64,000 nt of DNA from Homalodisca vitripennis (GCF_021130785.1 NC_060207.1:102837001-102901000); one strand, 5' to 3'; positions 1-12,026 are shown, counted from the stretch's first letter. A program made the numbers and translations. The notes: generated by a model not told the origin, from the sequence alone.

Positions 1-481
1 TCAAATTGCTGTTAGATTTAATTGTAAGAGATTTTTTTAGTTGTGTTTATGCATTGTTATGATTTTAAACATTTTTGAAAAACTAAGTATTAGGTGCAAA
101 AACAATCTCAAACAATAAGTTTGATCTAAATGGTATATTTTTAACTAAATGTATACATTGGTTTGAGCATGTAACAAAAGTTACAAACGTATATTCTACA
201 TAAACAATTAAAACTCTTTGTTTTCATAATAACTTTAGAATGAAAACTCACATTATTATGGAAACAAGTAAATATCTAATATGTTATTGTTGTAATTATG
301 CATAAGACTAATGAAATTATTAATTTTTATTAGTTTGGTCCTTGTATAATTTTTTTAAATTTTTAAGATATGTACAACCTTGGAAGATAATTCAAATCGA
401 CTGAGAAAATTTGTTTGGTTATTGGAAACACATCTGATCCAGTTCTGTTATTATTGTAAAACATAATATTAAAAAACATTG
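1..481. other. AT-rich non-coding stretch, nothing recognised
   Basis: AT-rich sequence with no usable open frame, no splice-bounded exon and no repeat boundary that I can see. It ends at the TTAA target of the first piggyBac-like element. Confidence 0.6.
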
Positions 482-501
482 TTAACACGTTCACGACGAC
501 G

Positions 502-608
502 TGCGTCACCGGTGACACACGCTGCTTCGTTCAGAATGCCGGCGTGTGTCACCGTGACACACTCTATAGGTTACAACTGGTGCGGAGTGTGGCAACGGTG
601 ACACACTA
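502..608. repeat. Left subterminal palindromic repeats of piggyBac 1
   Basis: Three copies of a TGTCACCGGTGACACA-like motif lie within about 110 bp of the left end: around 507-523 (a perfect GTCACCGGTGAC core), 546-564 and 590-606. Subterminal repeats of this kind in piggyBac-like elements are candidate transposase-binding sites. Confidence 0.65.
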
Positions 609-894
609 TCGCTATAAAAACGTTGTTATGATGAATTGTTAACTTACGCCAGAGTTTGAGGCCATGTTTTAATGTTCAACGCCTATCATAATAATGTTTG
701 TTTTAATAAATACGGTTAAAAATAAAAGTTAGCTTGGTGTTTTTCTCATATATAAAGTGATTGTGGTTGGGAGGTAAAAAATACGTAAAGTCTCAGTAGT
801 ATTAATAAAAATGTGTATTTAAAAATAACCAATCACACTGTTGACAAAACTATGAAGAAAACAACTACAACATTTTATGTTTGATATATAAAAA

Positions 895-2716
895 TTACAT
901 ATGTTTTCGCATTGTAACATTCAAGCACATGGTAGGTTCATTTGGGCACCCACTGCAATAAGTTACAACCCGCTTAGAGTTTTTTTTTCGTGCTTCTTTT
1001 GCTCCCCTTTCACTGCTCATTTTCTCGTAGCACGGCAGGCATCGTTTTCGTGATGATCGTGCTGGTCCTGGTCTCTGCAAAAATTTGTGGTTCTGTGATG
1101 GTCTCCTCCGAACAGGTTGCTGAGGTGCTGCGGCTGGTGCTATAAGTGACTTTACCCAGTGATTCTCTGAAATGTAACATTTCTAATTTTTTTTCTGCCG
1201 ATGTTCGTTGAATATTACATAAGCGTTGACCACACATGTACCCAACAGAAGCTCGATTGCTACCTTCTTGTACCATTTTGTACTTTTTCTTAGAGACGTG
1301 TAGTATGCAGACATTTGGTCAGAATAATCTACACCTTTCTTTGCAGCATTATAAGCAAGTACAGCTGATGGTTTCCGTACTTCCTCACCTCTTCGGTTGC
1401 GCCTTCCTGTTGGTATAAGGTTATCGACATCTTCTGGACGAGTGCTCACCATCAGAACTCTTCGTTTGTCTTTCCAACTAATTACTTTAACCCCAAACTC
1501 ATTCTCTTTTCGCATGCACATTCCCTTTCCTCATTTTTTTCAGCACACAACTCTTTGGGATTACCTCGTCGATATTGTCTCAGTGTTCCACATACATAGG
1601 TTTTCTTGCTTAGTAATTGTTCAGCAAGAGGAACACTGTTGTAGAAATTATCGCAAAATAAGGTACGGCCACTATTCACAGCAAATCTTCCATCAAATGT
1701 ATTACAACTTTTTGTGCATGACCAACGTTTGGCCGTATCATCACTTTTTTCCTGCATATACTTTGACTTTTTGTGTGTAGCCAGATGTTGTGCATATTTT
1801 ATAAAGTTTTATTCCATATTTATGGGATTTTTGAGGGTTATACTGGCGGTAGATCAGTCTTTCCCCTCCAAGGCACCATCGACTCGTCAATGACGACTTC
1901 TTCCCCAGGAACATATATGTTTTTGAACAAAGTGTTTTCAGTAAATTGGTTAGCTCCTTTATTTTAGAGAGCCTAGGTTCAACTGTATCAACAACATCAT
2001 TGTTGTTAAAATGAAGGCACTTTAAAATACTCTCGAACCTGTCCCTGTTCATTGTATTTTTGATCAGGTCTTTTTTGTAAATATCTTTACATGACCAGTA
2101 TAATCTCATGTGGGGTAAAGGACACATACCCATTATCATAACAATACCTAAGAACTGCCTTATTTGGTGTCTGTCAACTGGAAGCCAGTGACGCATCATA
2201 GACCTTCGGCTTACATCGTTTATTGGTCAAAAACTGATCTGCAAACTTGTTTTGTTTCCGTCCACAATAAGGTCCAGTACATCGTTATTTAAAAACTGTT
2301 CAAAAACCAACATAGGATCAGAAACATCAACATTGAGCTGTAAGCCAGATATTCCAGTAAATGGAAACTGCCTAACAGTTTTTTCTGTGCATTCTCCCCA
2401 AACTCTTACAATCTCAGTTTGTCGTTGAGGCCTATTATTGGGGTGATGATCATTTTGTAGATTATTTTCAGCATGTAAATTATTTACAATCTGGTGGGGG
2501 GGCCTGAGGATTAGCTACAAGTCAATGTTTACAAGCTGTTGAATTACTTACAGGTAGCGGTTATCTTCCACAACACTCATATCACCTACAGATTCTGCCC
2601 TGCTGTCGTCAGAGCAGATAGACGAAGGTACATATTCGCTTCCTGAGTACTCAAAATCACTTAGTTCACTTATATCAAAATCGTCCAAAGCGTTCTCAAT
2701 GTCACTGTCATCCATC
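895..2716 (-). pseudogene. piggyBac-like transposase, frameshifted
   Basis: The reading runs from an ATG at 2716 down to about 895. The first part (2716-2550) is acidic (MDDSDIENALDDF...), as usual for piggyBac N-termini. Then come the block before the catalytic core (WLPVDRHQIRQFLGIVMIMG near 2180), the YGIKLYKICTTSGYT block near 1800, the DNFYNS block near 1655, the late catalytic block (AYNAAKKGVDYSDQM near 1340), and a cysteine-rich C-terminus (RCLPCYEKM... CSGCPNEPTMC, 1045-920) of the zinc-binding type found in this family. At least four frame breaks separate these blocks. Three fall in homopolymer runs (T6 at 1745-1750, T7 at 1534-1540, T4 at 1507-1510). No intact protein is encoded as written. 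Confidence 0.85.
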
Positions 2717-2972
2717 TCCCAAGCTAAGATTCAAATTGCACAATAACAACTAATATATAAAACACCACAACAGTAGCACTGAGCTAATTGTGATAAACAG
2801 AACACAAGCTGTCGTGAAGACGTAAGAGAACAGAGCAGCCGCAAGCGATTGACTAGGTTAGCTTGGATGATTGCGCGGAGAGAACAACAACAAGTAAAAA
2901 CGCGGGAAAGTAGTGATGTGGCTCGCCACCCGCCAGCTGATCGTAGCATAGAGTAGGTTTAGGTTCAGTAAA

Positions 2973-3055
2973 ACAGTGTGTCACCGGTGACAACACGACG
3001 CCCATTGAAGCGAAGGGCAATGTATAGGCGTCGTGTGCCATCGGTGACACACTGG
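2973..3055. repeat. Right subterminal palindromic repeats of piggyBac 1
   Basis: Mirrors the left end: a GTGTGTCACCGGTGACA copy at about 2976 and a CATCGGTGACACACTGG copy near 3040. Their presence near both ends supports the proposed element limits. Confidence 0.6.
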
Positions 3056-3237
3056 TTTTAACTTATTCATATACATTCTATCATTGTTTTTCAACCAAAA
3101 ATGCATTATTTATGCATTATAGAATGGTTTTATGGAAAACAACGTTTAACACGCCTATTTTGAAGATTTTGTGTTATATAATATGAATGCTCAATATGTA
3201 ACAACACGTAAAATTGCCGTCGTCATGAACGTGTTAA

Positions 3238-4472
3238 AATATAACAAACTTATATATATATATATATATATATACATACATAGAACTACACTATATATTT
3301 TACTATATACACATTTAGAACAGCTGATTCCACAGGCCTACAAATTACTTCATTTCCATAGCATAATAAAATGTTGTAGTGCGTATTATAATGATTAAAG
3401 GCATATCACATTATAAAGTGTTCTTCTCTGAGTAATCCAATATATAGTTTATGTATAACACGTTAAAAATAAAACGATGATGATGCGACGTTAACAGAGC
3501 CACTGTAGTGGCTCATGGCGGTCAAAGGACTAAAATAGTTTTTTCTTTGTTTCTAGGACGGGATGGGCACTTCCTCAAATTGCAATCAATAGAAGTGGGT
3601 TTCAATAGTACTCTTGTAAAGTAATGTATGTAGAAAGATAACTTTCTGTTAGTTGAAAGGACAAAGTTTTTGGGCCTACGCTCAGTTTTGAAGAACTCAC
3701 TTTACTGGTTTGAAGTTGATCTTTAAATGATCTATAAGCTTCTAACAAATGACATAAACTCTTATCTTTCAATCTTGACAGAAACAGCCTTTCATGCCAG
3801 TAAGAAACAGCTTAGAGTTGTGCAATAAAACTGTACAATAACAGCATAAAACGTTATTATGTAATGGTGTTAGTGAATAATATAGGTTGTGGTATCATTA
3901 GTAATTAGGAATATGACATTTACAAGGAAATTAAGAAAATGCATGGACTAAAATGGTATTTCATACATCATTTATTTTTTTCTGGTTTACGCCTTATAAA
4001 AAGATGATATCATAAAATAACTCAAGATTTGAATCATGTTAGTAATGATACAAGCCGTTTGAACAGTAAACCAGGTAATAGTCTTAAGTGGAACATGTTT
4101 CATTGAATTTATTTAAAAATCTGAAGTTTATTATTATTGACCAAGATTAAAATGTAATGATTGCAGCAAACTGATCCCAATGTTAAGTCAAAACACCACA
4201 TGAGCTCAGCTCAGTGAGTTTTCAGGTCTTATATTCCGATAGTTATTGTGTCTGAATTAATTGTTTTGAACATATTTTGACATCAGTGACCAGCCGTTCG
4301 ATGTGGCAAACATGTACAAGACAATTGGCTCTGATTCAAAAGACCTCTCCTGCGAGTTAAGTTTAATTTATGCATACATTTAATTAGAGGGACTAAAGGC
4401 TCCCACTATACTAACAATGTGATATAAATTAAGTGTTGTATTTTGAATTTTGAACCAAATTTATCATTTTAG
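3238..4472. other. Non-coding stretch upstream of NDUFB3 coding exon
   Basis: Contains a short (TA)n tract (3251-3274) and, near 3492-3530, a small TTAACAGAGCCACTGTAGTG palindrome followed by a GGTCAAAGGACTAA-like end, which looks like one end of a TTAA-type element. The first, non-coding exon and promoter of NDUFB3 should lie here or further left, but I cannot place them. Confidence 0.4.
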
Positions 4473-4607
4473 GATGGGTGGAGATCACCATCATCATCAC
4501 AAGGTGGAAGTTCCAGACTACAGAATATACAAAGTGGAAGATTGTCCTGAATTGGTTAGAGTACAACAAGAATTGGCGAGGAAAGGTCTGAAGGATCCCT
4601 GGCTCAG
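4473..4607 (+). CDS. NDUFB3: NADH dehydrogenase 1 beta subcomplex subunit 3 (complex I B12), first coding exon
   Basis: Accessory subunit of mitochondrial complex I, in the membrane arm on the inner membrane. The exon begins right after an AG acceptor (471-472 of this kilobase), one base before the ATG at 4474, and ends at CTCAG|GTTAGT. It encodes 44 residues plus two bases of an Arg codon: a His-rich start (MGGDHHHHHKVEVPDYRIYK), then VQQELARKGLKDPWLR, the conserved block of the B12 family ending in the (G/K)L(R/K)DPW motif. The exon on the far side of the intron restores the frame (AG|A = Arg) and supplies the rest, giving 102 residues in all, close to the usual length of about 100. The acceptor just before the ATG means a separate 5' UTR exon exists upstream. 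Confidence 0.93.
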
Positions 4608-5133
4608 GTTAGTTACCAGTGGCCTTTTTAGCAAGCACTAGCTTGTGTCATAATTAGACTTGACGTAAGCATATGAAGTTAGATTGGCTACAGTGTAATA
4701 AACGGCCACCATCACAATCAAATTATGATTATTGAATCATAAATATTAATTATTTTCAAATCCTTGATATTTGTGACTATTTAATAATACTGAAAACAAA
4801 ATGTTGAACCAAATTATGTAATAGATATTTCAAATAGCAATGTAATTCTACTGGTTTTACATCTTAAACATTAATATATTAATGATAAATAAAAACTATG
4901 TAAGCTATTTATATTCATAAAATGTTAAAAAAAACACTTATATTTATATAAAAAAATGTATTTAATCACTTTTATTGTTTGCAAATGATAAAACTTGTCT
5001 CTTTAATAATTATTGAATGATTATTCTGCATTTCTAGTGACTAAACAGGGAAATAAATTAAAATAACACCCAGAATAAAAAGTCTTAGATTTATATTTAA
5101 AATCCAAATCCATCAGAAAAAATAGGACGATAC

Positions 5134-5170
5134 TTTGGTATTATCCGGAGGCCACTATTTTAGACTGGCA
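5134..5170 (+). repeat. End fragment of the GGTACTTTGG inverted-repeat family
   Basis: GATACTTTGGTATTATCCGG and the following bases match the terminal motif also seen near 24576, 34057, 37195 and 63358. No partner end is visible nearby, so this looks like a solo or decayed end. Confidence 0.45.
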
Positions 5171-5639
5171 CTAAACAGCTGTTGACAACTGTAGTTCGAC
5201 AAACTTTCTGAAACTTCTGTTTACATTTAAATTTTATCAATAATAAGTAAACAGTGTTTGATCGGTAGTGTAATGCAGATAGTAAATAAAACATTAATAT
5301 ATAAATTTTACTCCATATTGCACCAGTGACAAATAAAAATCATCTATTGCATTAAATACTGTTATAAAACTAACCTTAATGAACAAAGTTATGAATGTTT
5401 TCACATAAGTTAATTTAAACTGGTGGGCTTCCTTGACATTATGATATTACATTTTAACAATGGCTTATGGAAAAACAGAGAAATGAATACTAACATGCCT
5501 CAACAATTCATTATTTCCCTGGCTACAGTAAAAAAATCAAGTGTAACGCAAAACTTTAATAACGATTATTTTGGAATGTTGCATAACCTTAATAAGGATT
5601 TCCCTCTTATACTGAAAGTACATAAGAAGTAGGTAGGAC

Positions 5640-6090
5640 TTCCCCTAGGTCGTAATAGACTCTTCAGTCCTACTGATGTGTGTATTTTCTTCATCAGGAC
5701 AAGGCAAATTCAACTATGTCAACACGATTTTGACCAAAAGAGATTTCTGAGAACTAGATAATCGAACGTATATAGTATTTTGTTCGAGGCAATATGGCAA
5801 GCTAAACTGTGACATAGTAGGTAGGTGAATTTAAACGGTCTTAAGTAGGCACTTTTTAACCGAAGTAGGCATCTCTGTCCTACCTAAGTAAATATTTTTT
5901 TTTTTTTTTTTGTCAGAACAACAAGGCAAACTTTCCTATGGTACTGGAAATATCTTAGACCTGAAATATATGACATGGACTGGAAATATATGCTTTTTGA
6001 TCGAAGTAAGTTTCCGAAACGTGTGATCCGAGATTTGTGTTTTCTTGATCGGGATGACAAGGCAAATTCAGCTGTGACGTTATGTACATA
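5640..6090. repeat. Three diverged copies of a GACAAGGCAAATTC-containing unit
   Basis: The motif GACAAGGCAAATTCAACTATG occurs near 5698, in degraded form near 5928 (ACAAGGCAAACTTTCCTATG) and near 6056 (GACAAGGCAAATTCAGCTGTG), each preceded by TTCTTGATC- or TTCTTCATC-like sequence or a T run. This looks like an old tandem or serial insertion of one repeat. Confidence 0.4.
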
Positions 6091-6769
6091 ATTAATTAGA
6101 ACCAGAAATGCTCCTACACGTGCCAAACATGATATAATAATTAAGTTAAACTCTGATACTATTTACCATGAACTTAAATAATATCTACCTGATGTATGTT
6201 AAAATTTTTTTAGGACTCCCATCATATTTCATCATAATTGCTTTTACTAAGTAATATAAGGACTTCGGCTCTAAAAATTGCATGCAAAGCCTTGGGTAAC
6301 GGCTAGTAGGCTATAAAAATAGATAAGTACATATTATAAATACAAAAAGTTAGTGAGCGCTCATGTCATTTGAGCTTGAATTTAGGCATTTGGTAATCCC
6401 TCAGCTGAATCCGAGGGATCGAACACGACCATGAGTAACCTGGGTGGCCAACTGTCCATGGACATGACATGTGACAAACCAGGTGCTGCAGCAGCAAGAA
6501 GGACACATGTAACAGCAACAATAGAGTCAGTGACCAGTCTGACATCTGTCATTGATCACTACCATATTCTCAGGGATTCAAACCCTGCACAATGTACACA
6601 TTTTTTGTTTACAATTGAGAGGTTCGTTTTTTATCAGAAGACTTTCGTATCTTTGGAAGTTTCAGATTGATTGTCCTTTGAATTAATGTTCAAGGATGAA
6701 ATCTCATATATGATCTATTCACAAGAATGTATTCTTCATCAACTTATTGAAGTTCATTTCTTTGTAATG

Positions 6770-7150
6770 GCAATGAACTTCTTGAAAAGTATCTACATTG
6801 CTATGATTATTAGATCTTGACATGTAATATTATAGTTGAAACAAGACAAGAACATAGTATACCACATCTTTCTAGATGCTGTCAGAGAAGGAAGCTTTTT
6901 TCCTAGCTGTAGAATGGATATCATTTGTTTATTATCAATCACTAATTTAAACTTTCTGCCATATATTTAGCCAACAAACTTTTTACATGCCCTAAAAACG
7001 GCAGTTGCTTCTTTGTCTAACTGACTGCATTCAGCACTAGTTAGTAGTAATGTTGAAATGAAAGCTATGGGTCTTTCACCACCCTTAGGTTTGGCATGAG
7101 TTAATACTCCAGTTAAGCCCACTGGACTGGGGTCTTTGGCTAGAAGCAAT
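6770..7150 (-). pseudogene. Ty3/gypsy retrotransposon RNase H fragment
   Basis: On the minus strand 7149-6967 reads LLAKDPSPVGLTGVLTHAKP ... ERPIAFIS ... SAECSQLDKEATAVFRACKKFVG, the familiar (D/K)ASPVG-GAVL, RPIAF-S and Y-Q-DKEALA-V---KF blocks of Ty3/gypsy RNase H. It continues past a stop as IYGRKFKLVIDNKQMISIL, matching the next block (YGR-F-L-TDHKPL). No LTRs, integrase or gag are seen, so this is a short internal relic. Confidence 0.75.
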
Positions 7151-7369
7151 GGTAGTTCTTGGTTGTAGGGAGTGGAAAAAATCTGTTACTACTTATTTTT
7201 CTTCTAACTTTTATGAATGTGAAAGTTTCACATTCAGTCCACTTAAATTGTACATTTTTGTTAGAAGAAGAAAATTCATAGGGTTGAGAAATGTCTAGCA
7301 TCTGGAATAAACTTGAGTAGTACATGACAAGTCCTAACAATTAATTGACATAGATGGTCAACATTTTGT

Positions 7370-7621
7370 GAATGAGGAACCATACCGCTCCCTTGCTATT
7401 GTAGGACAATCAAAGAGCAAGTGTTTGGCAGTTTCATCCTGCTTATTACACATTCTACTAGTACATGGCAATAGGCCGCCCCATAGAAGAAGAAGAGTTT
7501 GGTAGTAGCAAGTAGCCACAGCGCCGGCACGACTCAGCTGTGCACACAGCTGACGTGTACAATCAGTTCTATAAACAAAATCCATCTCGTCAGCCCAATT
7601 TCTCAGCCATCGGCTAGACAT
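7370..7621 (-). pseudogene. C-terminal relic of an RNase H-bearing LINE
   Basis: The minus strand at 7470-7385 encodes CNKQDETAKHLLFDCPTIARERYG, nearly the same as the C-terminal CNEQEETAEHLLFDCPAIARERYA of the larger copy just downstream (7843-9461). It is an older, mostly deleted copy of the same LINE family. Sequence from 7480 to 7621 is open but not clearly part of the element. Confidence 0.6.
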
Positions 7622-7749
7622 TATTTTGTTGGACCGTTTAAATTTAATTTAATTTATTTTCCTTGAGTTCCGCAGGACACTTGGCCGGCCTCACGGCACA
7701 CCATTTGGGAACCTCTGCTCTACGCAGACTCCAGATGCTGTAAAACTTT

Positions 7750-9461
7750 TTTTTTTTTTTTTTCCCTGGGGCGGCCTACTGCCATGCACTTAAGCCTCAA
7801 GGGCCTTTTGCGCACCCCGGAAACACCATGAGGACTTCCAGTCTACAACTTCAGCAGTTCAACAAACCGCCGAAAACAACCTATCAAGTCCTCCTGGGAA
7901 AACTCGCCACCCCTGTTCAAGCTACCAAAGATGGCATACCGCTCTCTTGCTATTGCTGGGCAATCAAAGAGCAGGTGCTCAGCAGTCTCCTCCTGCTCAT
8001 TACACCTTCCACAGAGCGGATCCTCCTGAAGGACGCCAACTCTGTGTAGATGCTTCTTCAGGTGACCATGCCCCGTAATGAGACCAATGACCTTAGAAGA
8101 CATTGATCTGTTTAATGAGAGAAGGTCCGAGGCCACCTTGGAGGAAGGTGACTGTAATACCATTCTACTCACTCTCAAACCCGGATGCAACCTCCACCTT
8201 CTCCCATGCTCCGCGCGAATCCATTTCGAGACAACCCTAGAGGATTCACACCTTGGAACACCGCAGAATGGTTGAGGGCCCGTCATAATTGTTGCTGAGC
8301 CCTGGTTGGCCAGGGCATCAGCTCTTTCGTTCCCAAGAATCCCCTCATGACCAGGAACCCAACAGACGGTTACATTGTTGATTCTGGCAAGGGAGGAAAC
8401 GGTCTGATAGCAATCCCAAACCAGTTTGGATTTGATTGCACAGGAATCCAGCGCCTTCAGTGCTGCCTGACTGTCTGTGAAAATGTTAATCGTCTTGCCC
8501 ATATATCGCAGACGAAGATTCTCACGAGCACATTCCATAATGGCTGCGACCTCCGCTTGAAAGACTGTCGGATACGGACCCATAGGAACCACCAGCTCCC
8601 TACATGGTCTCACTCCCAGAATTCCAGCGCCCGTGCCGCTTTTTGTTTTAGAGCCGTCTGTGTACCATTTGAGCTCCGCTGGTGGAAGAGGTTGCTTCCC
8701 CTCTGACCAATCATCCCTTGAGGGCAAAATTATCCTAAAGGGTTTGTCAAAGGAAAACTTTTGTGGCATCTGATCAGAGATCATGTGCAAAACATCCTCC
8801 TGTATCAGAGTGCCAATTCTGCAGTGCCCACCTCTGCAGCCCGACCAGAATCCCGTCTGCTGAAGACAGTAGGCACTCTTCCTGGCCATAGCTCGAATGA
8901 CAATGTCCAGGGGGGCGAGATTAAGACAACAGTCCAGAGCCGCGCCTGGCGCACTAGGAAAGGCCCCCGTGATAGCAAGGCTGGCCATCCTTTGGATACC
9001 TGCCAGACGTGCTACCACAGTCTTGGTTTCCGTTTTTGGCCACCATACGACAGCTCCGTACATTAGTGCAAGTCTGACAACGGAAACATAAAGCCAGTAC
9101 AAGAGCCTCGGCTTCAGTCCCCAGGGCCCACCTATCACACGTCTGCATTGCATTAGAGACCACTTACCCCTGGCAATGACCCTTTCTAGATGAGGTCCCC
9201 AGTTTAGAACCCTATCTAGGATCACGCCCAGGTACTTGACCTCAGGCTTCAGCTCAACGGGTGAGCCTTTAAATAGAAAGGGACCAATGCCCTCCATCTG
9301 TCGCCTCCTGGTAAAGGCAACCACGGCAGCCTTGGTGGGGTTGACGGTGAGACCAACCTTATCACACCAGTTTCCCACCTTGTTCAGAGCAGCATTGGTC
9401 AGTTCCGTGATTGTTGTGTTGAACTTGCCACTCACAAGAATCACAATATCATCTGCGTACC
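7750..9461 (-). mobile_element. 5'-truncated non-LTR retrotransposon (RNase H-bearing, I/R1-like group)
   Basis: A LINE insertion with a direct target duplication, CTGTAAAACTTT, at 7738-7749 and again at 9462-9473. The minus-strand 3' end is the poly(A) seen as a T run at about 7748-7763, and the 5' end stops in the middle of the reverse-transcriptase YADD motif. Truncation at the 5' end with a poly(A) tail and a target duplication is the classical signature of target-primed reverse transcription. The target duplication is still perfect, so the insertion is relatively recent. Confidence 0.88.
7843..9461 (-). pseudogene. LINE reverse transcriptase C-half with RNase H domain
   Basis: An uninterrupted frame of about 538 residues starting at the fragment YADDIVILVSG (9460-9430), so only the part from the RT active site onward is present. 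It continues through the thumb region (VKYLGVILDRVLNWGPHLE), then RNase H with its blocks WYTDGSKTKSGTGAGI, AEVAAIMECA, IFTDSQAALKAL and WVPGHEGILGNERADALA, and ends with a CGRCNEQEETAEHLLFDC zinc-type knuckle. RNase H after RT is known from the I, R1 and related LINE groups. The frame is clean but lacks the endonuclease and RT fingers, so it cannot act alone. Confidence 0.9.
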
Positions 9462-9679
9462 CTGTAAAACTTTAATAAAGCACTATTCTTCTTCTTCTTC
9501 TTCCCCCTTAGCAAAATCTTATACCATGGATATCTGTATCCAAAATATTCCTAATTAAAAAGTAAAAGTAGATTCACCATAGATAATGAGCAATTGTAAT
9601 TGCCACATATGAATTCCAAGTTATGAGCATGATATTAATTCGGATGTTTTTGCAAATTACTCAAAGGCAGGGAAGAAAT

Positions 9680-10980
9680 CTATTACATTCCCACCACTAG
9701 TTTGTACCTTGTCTAAAATACTGGAATCCTTAGTGCATACTCAACTTGTAAAATATGTAGAAGGAAACTGTCTGTTATCTGCTAAACAGTTTGGCTTCAG
9801 AGCGAAACGTAGTACTATTGATGCAGTTCAAACATTAATAAATGATTGTCTAAATGGAGTTTAAAATAAAGACTGCTCAATGTTTAGATCATTTGACATG
9901 TCTAAAGCTTTTGATACTGTTGTACATAGCATTCTAGTTGATAAGTTGGTTTTTTATGCCTTTAATGATGTTACTGTGAAGTTTTATTAGATCCTACTTA
10001 ACAAATAGATATCAATCAGTGTTTCTAAATGGTTCATTTTCTCCGTCTTTAAATGTTTAACATGGCGTACCACAGGGCTCAATTCTGGGTCCGACACTGT
10101 TTATTTTGTACATAAATGACCTGCCTTTTAATTTAAGTTCTGTTGGTGTTAGTAGTTACCTGTTTGCTGATGATTTGGGTGTGTATGTTAAAAAAAGAGC
10201 CTTGAAGTCATGAGATCAGTCTTAAGCCAGCAAACCAGAGTAATAAATGATTGGTGCGCTGCTAACAAGCTTTGTATTAACATGGAGAAGGTTGTTGACT
10301 TACCTGTTAGTTTAAGTCACTTTGATGTTACCAGTAGTTTAACATTTCTTGGAATTAATATTCAATCTAATTTAAAATGGGAAAATCATATAAACATCTA
10401 CTCATGTTAGCAAGAGTATATTTGTACTTAGGATACTAAAAGATAGTGTAGGCACAGATACCTTATTATGTGTTTATTATGCATACATTCACAGCCTATT
10501 GTCCTATGGCACTTCCCTCTGGGGCAATTATCATGGGGCTCAGAGACTTTTTGTGTTGCAAAAAAGTCATTTTCATAAATCAAGAATTCTTTCTCTGCCA
10601 TCTATTTATGTATTGTCTGTTTTAATGTATATAAGAAACAATTTGTCCACTCTTGAGGATTATACCTCAGTACATGAACACAACACAAGATACAGGCAAC
10701 ATTTGGTGAAAAAGAGGTGTTGTTATACTCTCACTCAAAATAGTTTTGTCTAACAAGGGATTAAAATGTACAATAGTTTACCATAACATCTTAAGGTGCT
10801 GCCTGTAAATAAATTTAAGAATTGTATTAAGCTTATTTTTATTGGATGAATGTCTGTACAGTGTTCAAGAGTAATATGACATAAACTTTCTTCAGTATTG
10901 TTGTAACTTATTAATTTATTGTTGTTGTTGTTGACACTTGTCTTGCATTCTGTAATGTGTAATGACAAATAAAGGAATCT
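9680..10980 (+). pseudogene. Decayed LINE reverse transcriptase (Jockey/CR1-like)
   Basis: Fragments in all three frames line up in the order expected of an RT: LSKILESLVHTQLVKYVEGN near 9710, QFGFRAKRSTIDAVQTL near 9790, FDMSKAFDTVVHSILVDKL near 9890, [20 protein letters not shown] near 10060, [11 protein letters not shown] near 10155, and LTFLGINIQSNLKWENHI near 10340, then a C-terminal arm to about 10840. Stops and frameshifts interrupt it repeatedly. The 3' region ends at about 10980 with an AATAAAGGAATCTAAAT-like tail. Confidence 0.8.
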
Positions 10981-12026
10981 AAATCTGAAAAATGTATTTG
11001 CTCAGTTAGAATTTTTCTCTTGGAATAAAGCTGATTTTTAAGGAGATTGATTAATTTTTAAGTTTAAATTTGTTTATTATTGAACGACACAGACCGCCAC
11101 TTTAGTGACAGTCATTCAAAATTGAACGTCATGTCATCAAATGATTTTAAATCAAGTTTATAGCAACGACATTTAGTACCATTGAAACGACAAAGAGTTG
11201 TTTTATCAGAACAAAACTTTTTGTTTTTATTCTTTCGTCTTAACTGCTATTATTTATAATAGTATCGGTTTGTTACTATAGAGTTATCATTCTTGTCTGC
11301 TAACTGAGTGTACAATTACTGTGTTTTTATTTTCATGCAGTAAAACATGTATTGCGGTGATTGAATTTGATTTACTTATTACTTCAAGAACGATATATTG
11401 TTCAGTTTGATTGTGTAACATAAATATAATTATGTAATTGTTTATTTTAATTTAAACTTTATGTAAGTGTTGGTGTCTTGCCGGTAAGCGTATCAAAGTC
11501 TATCTCATTAATCAGCTGTGTGTTCAAATACGATGGTGTAAAATAAGTTGGTCTTCAAAATCTGTCATCACTTTTCAGTATTAGTTGTATTTACTGCATG
11601 TTTGAAATTTTTGAGACAGAAGTGTTGGTGTTTTGCCCATAACCTATCAATGACTTGTTTTGAACCTAACTCATGTTTTGAAATAGGCCTAGGTTGGTGT
11701 AAATAACCACTTCTTGTTAGATATTTTACCATCGCTTTTTATTTATTTACATATTGAGAACATTTTAGAGACAGTTCAAGTAAAGTGCGGGATTTGCTAA
11801 ACTAAACTGCCAGTTCCTGGTGAATGAAATAAACTGTGTTTATTTGTTATATGAAAATAAATATACATTGACCTTTTTATTTTCTCTTCTCTCTTCCTAA
11901 TGTATACAAACAAAGCTCTGTGCTATTATGTTGTAACTGGTACAGCAGAAAACTTTTAGTGAACTGGCTTGAATGTCTTTAGATTTATTGTTCAACAAAC
12001 ATTACTAATAAAATGTTATTTTCTAG

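Larger units (their letters stand above)
486..3233 (-). mobile_element. piggyBac-like DNA transposon 1, boundaries complete
   Basis: A 2.75 kb element flanked on both sides by the target TTAA (482-485 and 3234-3237). The ends are 16-bp inverted repeats: CACGTTCACGACGACG at 486-501, and the reverse complement of CACGTTCATGACGACG at 3218-3233, one mismatch. Just inside both ends are palindromic copies of a GTGTCACCGGTGACAC-type motif. The interior carries a broken piggyBac transposase on the minus strand. TTAA duplication and DDE_Tnp_1_7-type transposases are the hallmarks of the piggyBac superfamily. The well-preserved ends suggest a fairly young insertion or one still mobilisable in trans; that is inference. 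Confidence 0.9.
4608..12026 (+). other. 7.4 kb intron of NDUFB3
   Basis: Bounded by GTTAGT at 4608 and TTTTCTAG at 12026, joining two coding exons in matching phase (2+1). It carries a gypsy relic, two copies of an RNase H-bearing LINE, one decayed reverse transcriptase on the plus strand, and otherwise unremarkable AT-rich DNA (notably 4608-5630 and 10980-12026). Confidence 0.88.

Noticed and set aside
8078..9066. Several plus-strand frames of 65-119 residues
   Set aside because: They are antisense to the intact RNase H-bearing LINE frame and have no motif of their own.
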